Source: Didymodactylos carnosus
Lineage: Eukaryota; Rotifera; Eurotatoria; Philodinida; Philodinidae
NCBI GenBank assembly: GCA_905250885.1
Contig: CAJNOQ010001286.1
Coordinates: 1 to 33,579, forward strand
Length of the DNA: 33,579 nt
Direction: 5' to 3'
Position 1 is the first letter of the stretch. The number at the start of each line of letters is the position of its first letter. The position numbers were made by a program, and so were the translations under genes. Positions 11,266 to 23,900 of this stretch are shown piece by piece. The notes under the pieces are model-generated. The model was not told the DNA's origin and did not search any database. It saw only the letters and a program-made list of their open reading frames with translations.

Positions 11266-14200
11266 CTAAATTTTGGATTTGGACGAAGATAAATTTTTTA
11301 ATGATGCTGTTGCTGTAATTGTTGTTGTTGTATTTAATGGCCTAGATGATTCATGATATGTTTGTAGATGAGTACAATATTCAGTACTTGAATGGTATAA
11401 AATGTGACAAAACTTACATTCATATTCTCCCTTAAAGATGACATAATACGTTTAAAGTATTATTAAATAATGTATTGTCTAAAACTTACCATATCAGCAA
11501 CAAGTTTATCAATTTTACGTTTTCTTGCTTCGGCTGTCAAATTTGATTTGAAAATTTCATTTCCACATCGCATACATTCCCAAACGCCAAAATTTTTTTT
11601 CGCTGAATTCTGAAAATCGTATTTTGTTATATCAACACATTTATCTGATGAACATTTTGGACATGAAACAATTATATCTTTTGTTTGAATTTGTTGTCTA
11701 GAACAGTTTGAAGAATAACATTTTAATAATAATTTAGAAAATAATAAACTTACACGCTGGAATTTGTCAGCGATGGAACAGATGATAGTGGCGGTGCTAA
11801 TGATGTTGACAAAGACTTATTGAAAATATTAACTGACGATGATGTTGATGAAACTGCCAAAGCAGTTTTGCTTAATATTTTAGATGTTGTTGTTGTTGTT
11901 TTTTTCTTATTAACCATTGATGATGATGAAGTAACGAGCATTGTTTTTGTTTTTGATTTTTGTGTTAATAACTGTTTTAATTGTACATCAGAATTTGATT
12001 TGATTGGTGACTGATGTTTCTTTTGTAATTGATTTGTAAATAACAGATCGTCGTTAATACAATCGATGATTGTTTTATTCACAGATGTTGATGAAGAATC
12101 AAATGATGAACTTTGTGTAGTAATGTCAGAATTTGATGTTGAGAACAGTGATTCGAACTCGTCATTTGTTACATGAGTTGTAAGACTTGTTGTTTGATCA
12201 CTGTCAGATGATAATATTGGTTTGTCCGAACAATCGGAAATAGGTGATGAATTTTTCAGTACTTCATTAAGAAAATCATCATCTTTATGATCGTTGCTCA
12301 CTGGAGGAGTTGGTGATTGAGCAGTCTAGAAAATAGAAAAAAATTCTCACTTCACTAATCTTTTTTGCTCAAATATTTGGCTCTTTTCGATACTTAAATG
12401 GAAGCACTTAGTTATATAGGCACAGATAATATGATGTTTGAGAGGCTGACTTTAAAAGTTTATCATATTTCCAGTGTAGGAATTCCATAGAAGATCTGGT
12501 GTCTTATTATTTATGGAGAAAGAAAAAGGTAATGTAGTTACTTCGAACAAAAATAAATCTTGAAATTGTTGATCGCCATCATCGGTTAAGTGAGATTGCC
12601 CTGGATGAATGTGCATACTCCTTTCCGTTAGACCTTGTTGATGATTGTTATCATTAGCGAAAATAAGTGTTTCTGATGATGTTGTTGCTGTTGTTGATAT
12701 TAGTGTTTCATGCCATGGTGAAGAAGTTGAATGTGACGGATTAAGAAATTGTTCATACAAGTCATCATCATTATTGTTCAATTTACTTTCTTTACTTTGT
12801 GAATTGTTTGAGATAGATAATGACGATCCCGATGTAGAACATGAAGACGAAGATAAAAGTTGTGACAGAGCCGGTGGTGGAGGTGTGCAAGAATATGGAT
12901 GATTTGATTCATCTTGATCATGAATTGATTTTAAAAAATCGGTGCTATTTTCATCAAGATTATTTTGTTGATGATTATTATCTATATCGGCATAATCTCC
13001 AACTAATTGAAAGGTTGTATTAAATAATTTACCAAAATTCCACGTATCACTATTCTTTTCTTCCTGATGGATCGTTGCTGCTGTTATTTTCGCAGCTGGT
13101 GGCCAAGAAGCAAGAGTTTGACCGTTGTTTATATTAGTATTGGATGATAAAGTCTTGATATTTGAGCTCTGTTGAGAATTGGATGTTGCTGGAGTTGACG
13201 ACCAAGATAACGAAGGTTCCGATGTCGATACGTTGATTAAATTAAGTGTCGGTGTAATGGGAGAACTGAAAGAGAGAAATTTAATAAAAAACAACTATAA
13301 AAAAGAAATATAAAACTCTGGTGCAAGATCTTTGTAGTTTGAAGCGTTTTCTTTGGCTCCCTGTAGCTTATTTTTTATATCAGAGTGGTTAGTTTATCAA
13401 AGCTCCCATCTTTGCAAAAAAACCAAAGGCCCTATACATACACGACTGTTTGTTGTTGCTGACTTTGTTCTTGAGAAATTGTATTACTGTGATTAATCGT
13501 AACATTGGTTAATAAATTTGTAGTAACTGTTGCCGTAGTGGTGGTGGTAGTTTGAGGCAGTGTTAGTGATGAAGAGAAAGAGGAAATTGGAACAACTGGT
13601 TTAATTTTACCTAATTTTCCTTTTTTCGTTAATGTTTTCTGTTTTTTTACCTTAATACTATTATTAATTGTTTTATGAGATAAATTATTAATATTTCCCT
13701 GTTTACAGACGGTGGTGTTTTCAAGCAATGGTTGGAAAATCAATTGTTCTGCGAGATGTGAAAATTCTTGATGTGACAAATTGACGAAATTTTGTTGAGT
13801 TGAATCAAAGGAATGTTGTTGCTGCCATACGGCAGGATTCCCTTTTATTGGTGTAAAAAATATTTTTGGTTTATCTGGTGATGTTGGCGTGGACTGACAT
13901 GAAATTTTCGCACGTTTTGGTTTGGATGAATTGGATGTTATACCAGTAGATGTACAACAAACTTTACCACTAATAACATCTTCGATTGTTTGATCAATAG
14001 CCGATTGTTTGATTGCAATGTTAGGTGGACATGATGATGAAACGGGAGAACATAGTGCTTTTATCGGCGACGTAACCAATATTGGATTGTTTATTTGTAA
14101 TTGTTGAAGATTGATAACAGGTTGTAAATTGAGAGTTTGATATGTTGCAGAACTAACAGATGGCGTTATCTAAAGTAGAAAATGATACTGTAACTAATTA

Positions 14201-16418
14201 AAAACATCTGGCTGAATAGATGTATCGTTCTGCTAAACTGTAAATAAGCTTTAATATGATTATGTTTTTTAAATAATCTGTCATTTTTTGTTAAAAGTTA
14301 GGTCAAGATAACCGAATATTGTCTAGCTATAATATAAAAAAAACAATAGAAGTGGTCATTCGGAACGATTAATACCTTTATCTCATCTTTGCTATACTGT
14401 CGCTGAAGGGGTGAAATTTGTTGTTGGGTGTTTGTAAAAAACGGTCGTTGTTGGATTTGACGAGTATTAGAATGAGATAAAAAATTCTCGTTCATGTTTG
14501 CATTAGTCGTTGTATCGTTAGGCGATGAAATTTTCACTACAACTTGCTGCAGCATTGAATTTTTTTGTGCTGATGTTGGAATGACAATATTATTTGACAT
14601 GAATGGCATTTGAGATGAAATACATCCGTTCTGAATGATATCCGAGTTTTGTATAAATGATAACTGAGTTTGAGCTCTCGGTTCTAGTTCTCTTTGCGTA
14701 TGGAGTTCATCTGAAATGAAGAAATATAACTATCATTTTGAAGACAATTAATTTATAGTTCGTTTTAATTTTTCATCGCCTTCAAAGTAACTTGTTCCCA
14801 TTAATATTACCTGAATATCTTTGATTTTCATACACCGCTACTTTTTCACATCCTTTCTGATTGATACTTGCTGATTTTCGTTCGCGTTTCTTACGTCGAT
14901 TATTGACGACAGGAAAACTTTTTTGTCGATCCATAACCGGTGATTTCTTTTGTTGTGGTAATATATTTGGAATATATTTGATATCTTGTAATTTGACAAC
15001 CGGTATCTGTTGTGACGAATTAATAACGGTTGTGGAAGCTGAAGATAACGGTGAATGTTGTCTGAAAGAAAAAAATTAAATAGACTTAGTGAATATCATC
15101 AGTGAACAACTCGTTATCATTGTTACCCTTGCTGTTGTTGATTAATTTGTGATGTATGTATTACTATTCCATTTAACGTCAAGACATTATTGTCAAACTG
15201 TTGTAAATCGATCCGAGGTAGTTTAATTTGAGGATTAAAGTCTGTGAATTGCTGTTGTTGATTGCTATTTAAAGGAGTAACTGCTGTAACTGGTAATGGC
15301 GGTGAATTTTTCACTGTAAAAGACTGATATTGTTGTGGCACAGTTAAAGACAATGGAACTGATGTTGTAGGTGCAAGTTTTCGATTATCCGGTGATAATA
15401 GTCCTTCGCCTGGTGAGGGACAGTGAGACGCTGGACAGGTGAGATCATGGGCGATATTTGGTTTTAAACATGAACAAATAACCGTTTTTGGAAATGACAT
15501 ATTTGAAGGTTCAGGTCGTTTTAAATTTATCAATCTTGTCAGGACAGGTGATGGTTGTTTAGTTGGATAGGACTGACTATAACAAGTAAAAAAAGAGAAT
15601 AGAAAGAACAGTTCGATTGATATACTTTTATATACTTGATAGCGGTGACAGCTGTTGGTGAATTCAATACGAAGTGTTTATGTACTGGATTTATTTCATT
15701 ACGATGAGCGATGACATTCTGATGAGAGGACATCCGCGATGGCATTGGTAAAAGTGTAGATGAACAATCATGCTGTTGTTGATTTTGGTGTGAACAATAG
15801 GCATCATATACGGGTGAAGATTGTTTGAGTGGCTTTACTAAAGGTGTTAAGGGGGCTTGGACTGAGACGATTGTTGACGATATATTTTCTTGTGTGGTTC
15901 CAGCACTTGTACTAGCATTTAATTCGTTAAATATTGAATCAAATACAGAGGCCGGTTGATGTAACGTCATATCTACTCAAAAATGTTAAATAACTATATT
16001 GTGATTTGAAATCTTCTGGTTTTTTTTTATGTTAGAAATTTGTGATGTTTTGAGTCTTTATATAATTTCATTTTATCGACGAAAATGATTACATACAAGA
16101 CTGAGTATATCGATGTTTTCTTTTTTTGATAGAAATGTGACTTGAGATTAGATGGATAAAAAATATTAATACATCAAATAAAAAGGACAGAAGCGTATCT
16201 TTAAGACTAATAGTTGTACTAGTTGTTTTTTTTTAAAAAGAAGTATGTATGTGTGTCTGTGATATAGACTTACTTCGTGGTGTAACATGCAGAATGAGAA
16301 ATGAATTCTTCACAGCTGTTTCATTGTTTCTATCATATTTAATATTTAAAACAATTTGAACATGACTGTGCTCAATAACATAGCCAACACAATCAGTCAA
16401 AGGAACGGTGTATTCCAT
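11266..16418 (-). CDS. Large low-complexity (Q/S/T/N-rich) putative nuclear protein with C-terminal zinc ribbon and C2H2 finger
   Basis: Ten exons join in frame: 16418-16274, 15972-15636, 15576-15127, 15061-14811, 14710-14376, 14169-13442, 13265-12542, 12325-11754, 11697-11490 and 11430-11266, giving 1304 residues. All introns are GT-AG. The start ATG lies six bases after a CTATAG acceptor, and the best upstream donor would create an in-frame stop, so the preceding exon is probably 5' UTR. Residues 1-48 look folded (strand-like, VQIVLNIKYD). Most of the rest is disordered, with glutamine runs, SP/TP motifs and a basic cluster RRKKRERK at about 366-373 that suits a nuclear signal. The only clear domains are at the end: a zinc ribbon with Cys1193-x2-Cys1196 and Cys1222-x2-Cys1225, then a classical C2H2 finger (Cys1255-x2-Cys1258-x12-His1271-x4-His1276). 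A transcription or chromatin regulator is inferred; I recognise no named family. Confidence 0.72.
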
Positions 16419-17940
16419 TTGTTCTATAGATAAATTAAAGAAAAGATAATTAATTAAATAATCTTCACTTCATCCAAATATATATGCAAAGAGCAATATC
16501 GGTTTATTTTTTTTTTACATACTCTATGTAGCAAGACCGCTGGTTTACAAACACTGTATCGTCTATTGTTTCCGCCAACGGCTTGTTCAGGTAAAAGGAG
16601 TATGCAAAGAAAAGGAGGAACAAATGTATTATTTATTATCGTACAGGTATGATGTTGTTGATATTGCAATAATGATGGTGATGATGATTAAATAAGCACA
16701 TCTTTTTTCTCATTCTGTTTATACTTTTTTTAATTCTCTATATTATCATCTAGAAGACGGAAAAAAAAGAAGGCTATCAGATCGAAATCAAGGTGTAAAA
16801 GAGAAGAAAAAAAAAACCATCAAGGTTGAATTAATTATTTAATAAGTGAAAAATGGATGTAACTGTCACTATTTCGTGTTCTCTTCGACAGCACACGCGT
16901 AGAAGACATAAATTACTAATGACTAAATACTGTGAAGAAAAAAAAATATTAACTTGATTGAAAAAGAAGTTTGACCTTACTAAACTACGAAAACATGAAC
17001 ACGAAAGAAAATATGGAACACGAAGTTAACAGACTATTATTATATCTTTAAAAATATCGATTTTTTATTTGTTTGTATCTTCATTAAAAAATATTACATT
17101 CATCTGTCTAATGATTTACCTACAGGAAGGTTTTGATGCGTTCTTTCCCAGTTTTGAAATAATATCTTCATGGTAACTCTGATAATTGATTGCTCCTAGT
17201 ATTGACATAAACAGATGTCTTTCTGCATGTATTTATATATGATAGACTATTTTCTGTCTGTAGACGAAGAAAAAATAAATTATGTAATAAGAGTGTGTAA
17301 AAAATCTGACACATTGATTAGAGTGATATTTTCAGTAGTCAGTTAATGTTTTATTCTATAGGATCCTGATAAACGAAGAATTATGCTCTATTTAACTTCG
17401 AGATTGAAATACACAAACATTAATGAGATGAAAATATTCGACTAACCCACTTAAAACTATTTAAATATAATGAAGATCTGAACATACTTTGATTATCGGA
17501 ATATCATTTAGAGTTTTTCATAAAATATGACATATTACTAGCTGGAAATAAAAGAGAATAGTGAACAATAAGTTATTTTTATGACAAGATAAAAGATAAT
17601 AACAAACACGTACAACAAATCAATGTATAACAAAAAAAAGAGGATTATCGAACGATCAGAATCGACTATCATCGTATGAAAATTGTGACTCTGATATAGA
17701 TCGAGATTATAATAAAACGAAAAAAATCGAAGAAATATTTTCGTTCAGGAATTAACTATGCGATAAAAAAAAACAAATTTTATCCATTTATCTTTTTTAA
17801 TTGAAGCTACTCAAAGTTCACAATGTCAGTCACAAAATGTTTAAAGAAAAAAAAAATACAAAGGAAAGAGTAATATTTTGAAATTGGAATTACATTCTTT
17901 TAAACAAAAAATCCAATTATTCGTATCGTGCACGCATTAC
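16419..17940. other. Spacer between DIS3L2 and the zinc-finger gene (both leftward)
   Basis: It should hold the DIS3L2 3' UTR just below 17941 and the promoter and 5' UTR exon of the zinc-finger gene. A possible 5' UTR donor (GTATGT) lies near 16520 on the minus strand. No other gene or repeat stands out; the DNA is A/T-rich. Confidence 0.45.
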
Positions 17941-20900
17941 CTAATATTCGGCGTAAGGATCAAAATCCATTCGTTGAATAATCTGATTCGGTGGACTATT
18001 AGCAGGTGTTGTTATTGAGCACAAATTTGCAAGTGTTGTTAATTTCTCAGCATTAACATGCCGTAAAACAGCCTTAAAAGAAACAATTATATTAAACAAT
18101 CATGTAAAATATGGCAAATATTGTAAAATGCCTTACTGATAATTTTAATTTTTTTGAATTTTTATCGAAATCCGATGTTATATCAATATTTACAAGTTCA
18201 AATGGTCGGAGAACTTGTTTAATCGCCTCCGGTCGATCAGTTGATTTCCAATAGATCGTTAACTCATTATATGGAGTATTTTCAATTTTTCTGAAGTTTG
18301 TACGTGGATGATCTAATGGTAAATTCTAGAAGAAAAGAACAGAAGAATATTTTGAATTTTGATACTATTTCAATAAATTGAAATAGTTTGTCCGATGAAC
18401 CGTCAATAAATTAGAAAACAAATTCTTACGTTAATGCCAATACGCAGTGGAACACCAATACGAAATAACAATACATCGAGACTTTCATCTTTAACAGTAA
18501 TAATAAGTGCTTCATCTTGAAGGGTACCATATTCCTATAAACATCATATATATTTAACTCTAAAATAGTTGCATTCGTCAAAATAAACTTACTCGAACAA
18601 GGACAGCTAAATATAATTCAGCGCTTTTTTCTGAACACGTTTTTGCATTAACTCTCTTTTCATTGCATTGCTGTGCCAATTGTTCTAAAGTTCTTGGATG
18701 TTGGTGAAGACTTTCATTATAGCCTAAAGTAAAGTTCACGAAAAATGCTAAATGCTACAGATGAAGAAAAAAAAAAGAGAATCGGGTATACGGGTCTACG
18801 AAAAATGGTCGAAAGAAAAAAGGTCGAGCGAAAATTGGTCACGGAGAATTGGTCGCCACGAAATATGGCCGCTAGGAAATATAGTCGCTACGAAAATTAG
18901 TCGAGAAATTTGTAAAGTTGGAATAAAAGCTTTTTTTAAAGAAAAGACTTTCATTGAGACGAATAAGTTATACAGATACAAAAAAAAGAACAGACCGAAG
19001 TTGCTTAGGAATCTGTTGATTACTTCAAAGGAGCAGACATTTCTCTAAGGTTAGCAAATTATTAGAGACTATAATTTCTTTTAATATTAAAATCATCAGA
19101 TCAGCAGGTTGTTTCGAGGTTATATACAGAGCTATTACAGAAGAGTGGACTACACTTTTCTTCCAAAAAACATTTACACTCAGTACAACAGTACAAAAAA
19201 AATCGCCACGAATAATCAACCGAAGCTGGGCATCGTCGTCTTAACTCAATCATTCAATGTCAGCTTCCTCCCCTTTGCGCTTTCATTGAAAGTCTATAGA
19301 ACGAAGAACATTTTATTCATTGTCAATTGATTAAGCTTAATTCTGGTCAAAAAGATGAACCAAGTAAAAGGTATTTAAATCATAATAAACGTCCGCGTCA
19401 TTTAATTACACATCCACATCCAACATTACTACAACGATTAGAAGCACTTGCTCATAATTTATAAACTGCTATAATTTTCTTTTGTATCTGTCCAACTTAT
19501 TTGTCTCAATTATCAGTTTCGTATAACATCATTGTATTAATATACTTAGTGTGAATTTTTACCTTTACACTTAACATTCGAGGTTCTGTTTAAAAATAGC
19601 TTTTATTCTTTTATTACAAATTTCTCGACTAACTTTCGTAGCGACTATATTTCCTAGTGGAACACTTTGACAGATAAACATTTTTTCTCACCTAAGATAG
19701 CTCCCAACTGTCGATGTACAAGAATATCTGGATACCGTCTTATTGGACTAGTGAAATGTGTGTAATATTCAACATTCAATGCATAATGCCTATAATCCTC
19801 ATTTTTAACACATGATGCACAACAATAAATAGCTAACTGCATGGATTTCGCCAGTAAATGTATATATAGTGCTTTTTTCGACTCATCATCAATAAATTGA
19901 AGAAAATCAGCTATGCTGGTAGAGGATATTCCATCAAATGCACCGCCAGCAGCTTTCAATTGTTTTGATGTCGACTGCATTGTTGTTGGATTTGGTGCTG
20001 GATGTCGACGTAAAATTGCTTTTTCTTGTATATTTTTATCTGAACATAATTTTCTCGCAACTTGTATATTGGCTAGAAGCATAAATTCTTCAACCAAACT
20101 AAAACAAGAACACAGTTAAAAACTATTAGTAACGCTCTTTCCATCCATTTCAGAATACAGTACACATACATCTTTTTAGAAGTATGTCCGAAGAGAGGAG
20201 AGGCTACTGCAGATGATCTGAATCACTTTTAAATGCATTTCCATTTAAAATTGGCATTGTAGTATAAAAATCTCTTGCTATGATATGTAAAAAAGGTGAA
20301 CTTTATATTTCCTGAAGAAGTTGGTTGAAAAAGAAAAAGAAAGGAAAAGCTGTGATGAAACTATAAGATGTTGGCATTGTGAAGCTTGATAACAGACATG
20401 GGAAAGTGTGGAAAAAGTCAAGAAAAGAACAGTAAAAAATTAACTACATTGGCCTGTCCACGTAACAGTCGCCTTTTCGTGATTCTGTCATGAAATGTTG
20501 TTTTGCGAGTCTCTTGGCGCTCGAACAAAAGGAAATTCAAGTACCGTTTACAGCTAGTCTTCTAGAGAAAAGTGAGCTGAACAAAATGCGATATTTTGTT
20601 TCCGTAGTGTTGTGGTTCTTAAATATAACAAAAGTTTTACGAGCCCCGTTTTGGCGGACTTTTGATTGAAGCTCGTAAAAATTTTGTTGTACTTGACGAC
20701 CACGATATTCTGCGAAAACAGAAAATATCACATTTTGTTCAGCTCACTTTTCTCTAGAAGACCAGATGTAAACGGTCCTTGAGTTTTCTTTTGTTCGAGC
20801 GCCAAGAGACTCGCAAAACAACAAAAATCGTAACGGAATCACGCATTACGTGGACAGGCCGACATCACTCTATATAACACCTTCATTTCTCTTGCTTTCC

Positions 20901-23900
20901 ATTCTTATAAACGTGTTATTTATTAGTCAATTTGAACGCTGTTGTGAACTATTATGATTCATCTTCAAATGTTTGCGAATGCGAGAAACAAACCTTCGGT
21001 CTGTTTACTCCGATAGGTAGATTTATACCAGAGCTCCGCATGATGATGACTTGATTCCAGACCGAACAATAGTTGATTTGATCTGATTTGCTCCCAATTT
21101 CTTAAAATTATCGATCATGTTGAATCTCGTGACAATGTTTGTTTCCAGAAAAAGTTCTGAAACCTGCTGAAAATATGTGCACAATCCATTTTTGGCTATT
21201 TTCATAAAAAAAATAAAAAATTCATAATTCAATCAAAATCGATCCAAACTACTGCAAAACACAAACATACACTCTATTTATATCCAGTATAACTTAAGTG
21301 GAACAAAATTTTTAAAATTGAATAAAAAGCACTCGGCTTTGAAAAGATTTTCTAGAAACCTTTAGAAATAAGCAAATGTTTTTTTACTAATCTTAAGTAT
21401 AGAATCAAGCTGAGCAGATAAATAGAGTGTATGTTTGTGTTTTGCAGTAGTTTGGATCGATTTTGATTGAATTATGAATTTTTTATTTTTTTTATGAAAA
21501 TAGCCAAAAATGGATTGTGCACATATTTTCAGCAGGTTTCAGAACTTTTTCTGGAAACAAACATTGTCACGAGATTCAACATGATCGATAATCTATGTTT
21601 CATCCATTTCTGACGTTTCCAAAAGTTAGTGAAACCCGATCCTGGGGCTCCTAGAAAATCCGATACTCTAGACTATCTTCCATAGAAAAATTTCAGTAGA
21701 TTTGTATTTCAACTTTTTCTGACTATAACCCGGTTTTTCGAAGATCTCCTAGACAACCTTATTGGAAAACGAATTTTGAAGATTGCTTTGCTTATATCAC
21801 CATGCCTCCTATTTTGAATATCAAAAACCACAAGTCTGTATCTATCTTCACTCAAATGTTATCCATGTTTTTATAGAAAATGGTCCGGATTCTATAAATA
21901 TATGGTGTAATCCCACAAATGGGATCGACCGAATCAAATAGAGTCCTAATTTACACTAGCAGACTATAATATTCAATTCTACACAAGTCTGAAATCCTCA
22001 TCTGCCATCGTTTCTAGATAGCAACATTTTTTTCTGGAAGTCTTAGAAGCAGACCTGAAAGTGTCTGTGTAATTTTAAAAATGGATGGAAACATAAGATC
22101 ATTGACTAGTCTGAATTCCGTAGCAATGTTTGTTTCCGAATAAAACGGCGAAACCTAGAGAAGCCTGTTTCAAAGATATTCAACAAAAATCAATCATTTA
22201 GTTCTATACTCAATCATGTTTAAAATACGTGATAGTAACATTATAATCGCAAAATTTAAGATAGACTGTGGTGATTTTGAACTCGATCTTCACAAAGAAT
22301 TTATACTCGTTTAACAATGATTTTAAAAAAAGATTTTATCTTGAATCGAAATGAATAATTGTAATTCTAAGGATTTTTGCCTATTTGGAGGAATTTAATT
22401 TTTTGTGAAAACTCACCGATTACTATCTTTTTGTTGATAAATTGAAAAACTTAATGGCATTTTAGTATTTGGTTGAATTTTATATTGTAATTTTGGTTGA
22501 TTTAATGTTAAAGCTCCAGCGCGTTTCGTACGAAGACATTTTGAAATCTAACACGTAAATGATCTTGTATATCTTAATAAATTCGTGTATTTTCACCATT
22601 TACCTTATATAAGTGTAAAACTTTTTGTTTAATATCATCAACAGAATAATTATTACATATTGGCGGCAATTCTTCGGCTTTAAAATCTTTATCGGGATGA
22701 TCAATGAAATCCTTCAAAAGTAATCTCATAGTACTAAGTGAGTGAGATACTCCTGATTGTATGCTTACTTGTGCATGTTCATAACTTAACTTCACACACG
22801 ATCGTATTATACTACGTGTGAAGTGCTCATCTAATATCTTAAAAAAATATACTGACAGGTAAAGGTTGAGATAAACATAAATGGTTTACCTGTCCATTTT
22901 CATCCAATGTCCATATAACCGAAAATGTTAAACGATCTTCATTCGGATTCAAACTGCATAGTCGATCACATAAAAGCCTTGGCAGCATCGGAATTACCTA
23001 GATAACAAACAAGTGTATGCATAAAATGAATAATCTTTTAGTGTCAACGTTTTACCCTCTCCACTAGGTAAACACTTGTCGTTCGAGTAGATGCTTCTGT
23101 ATCTAATACAGATTTTTCTGATACAAAATAACTGACATCCGCAATATGAACTCCTACTCTGTAATGTCCTAGAAAAAGAAAACAAAGATTAGTTTCGGTA
23201 CCCCTTATTTCTTTAGAATGTATCCAAAGTAAAGACATTGTTCGTAATTGTTGAAGCTTACCGTTTTCTAAAGGCTCACATGACAACGCATCGTCTAAAT
23301 CTCTAGCAGTAGCTGGATCAATTGTGAATATACACGACTGACGTAAATCTAAACGCTTTTCATATTCTTCAGTTGGTATCTCCCATTTTTCTTTATCTAA
23401 CGGTAAACATTTAATTACCTAAAATGATTATGAAGTAGAAAACAGGTGTTACAAATATTTGAGCAAATTTTTATACTTCTTCGCTAAATTCTTCATCACG
23501 TATGTCATTCTCCATTAATATTGCTTTACTTTGTGCTTCAAGTGTATCGGCATCTCCCAAGTTCTCACCTAATTCTCTAATGAAAAAAAACTGAATATAT
23601 ATTTTTGTGACAAGAAGAGAAAAAACCATGTTAGCGTACCCACGAGCAAATTTTTTATCTGCTGGAATCTCAATAATTTTTGCCACAAACAAAGATTTTT
23701 CATAATCCATTGGTCGATCGTAAAAGTCTATAACACGAAAACAAACAATAACTAATACGCATTTTCAAGTCAACGATAAATTCAAATACCGCTTGGACAT
23801 TGTTTCATCGGTATCATTAATCGTGGTATTCGACTGTCCATAGGAGAAAATAATGCATAATGCGGGCTGTTGTCAGGCATTTTACGCAATAAACCAGCTG

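Noticed and set aside
11820..12014. Hydrophobic plus-strand ORF opposite the zinc-finger gene
   Set aside because: It is antisense to an S/T/Q-rich exon; the V/F/L content comes from complementing TCA/ACA/CAA-type codons.
12645..13023. Two plus-strand ORFs opposite exon 7 of the zinc-finger gene
   Set aside because: They are shadows of a well-joined minus-strand exon and have no splice or domain evidence.
16454..16669. Coding extension of the zinc-finger gene upstream of 16418
   Set aside because: Using the available donor in the required phase puts a TAG in frame, so this stretch is more likely 5' UTR or intron.
22741..22796. Possible extra intron in DIS3L2 after the SYEHAQ motif (GTAAGC donor, TTAG acceptor)
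   Set aside because: Removing it brings an in-frame stop, while reading through keeps the frame and reaches the conserved ELPP motif.
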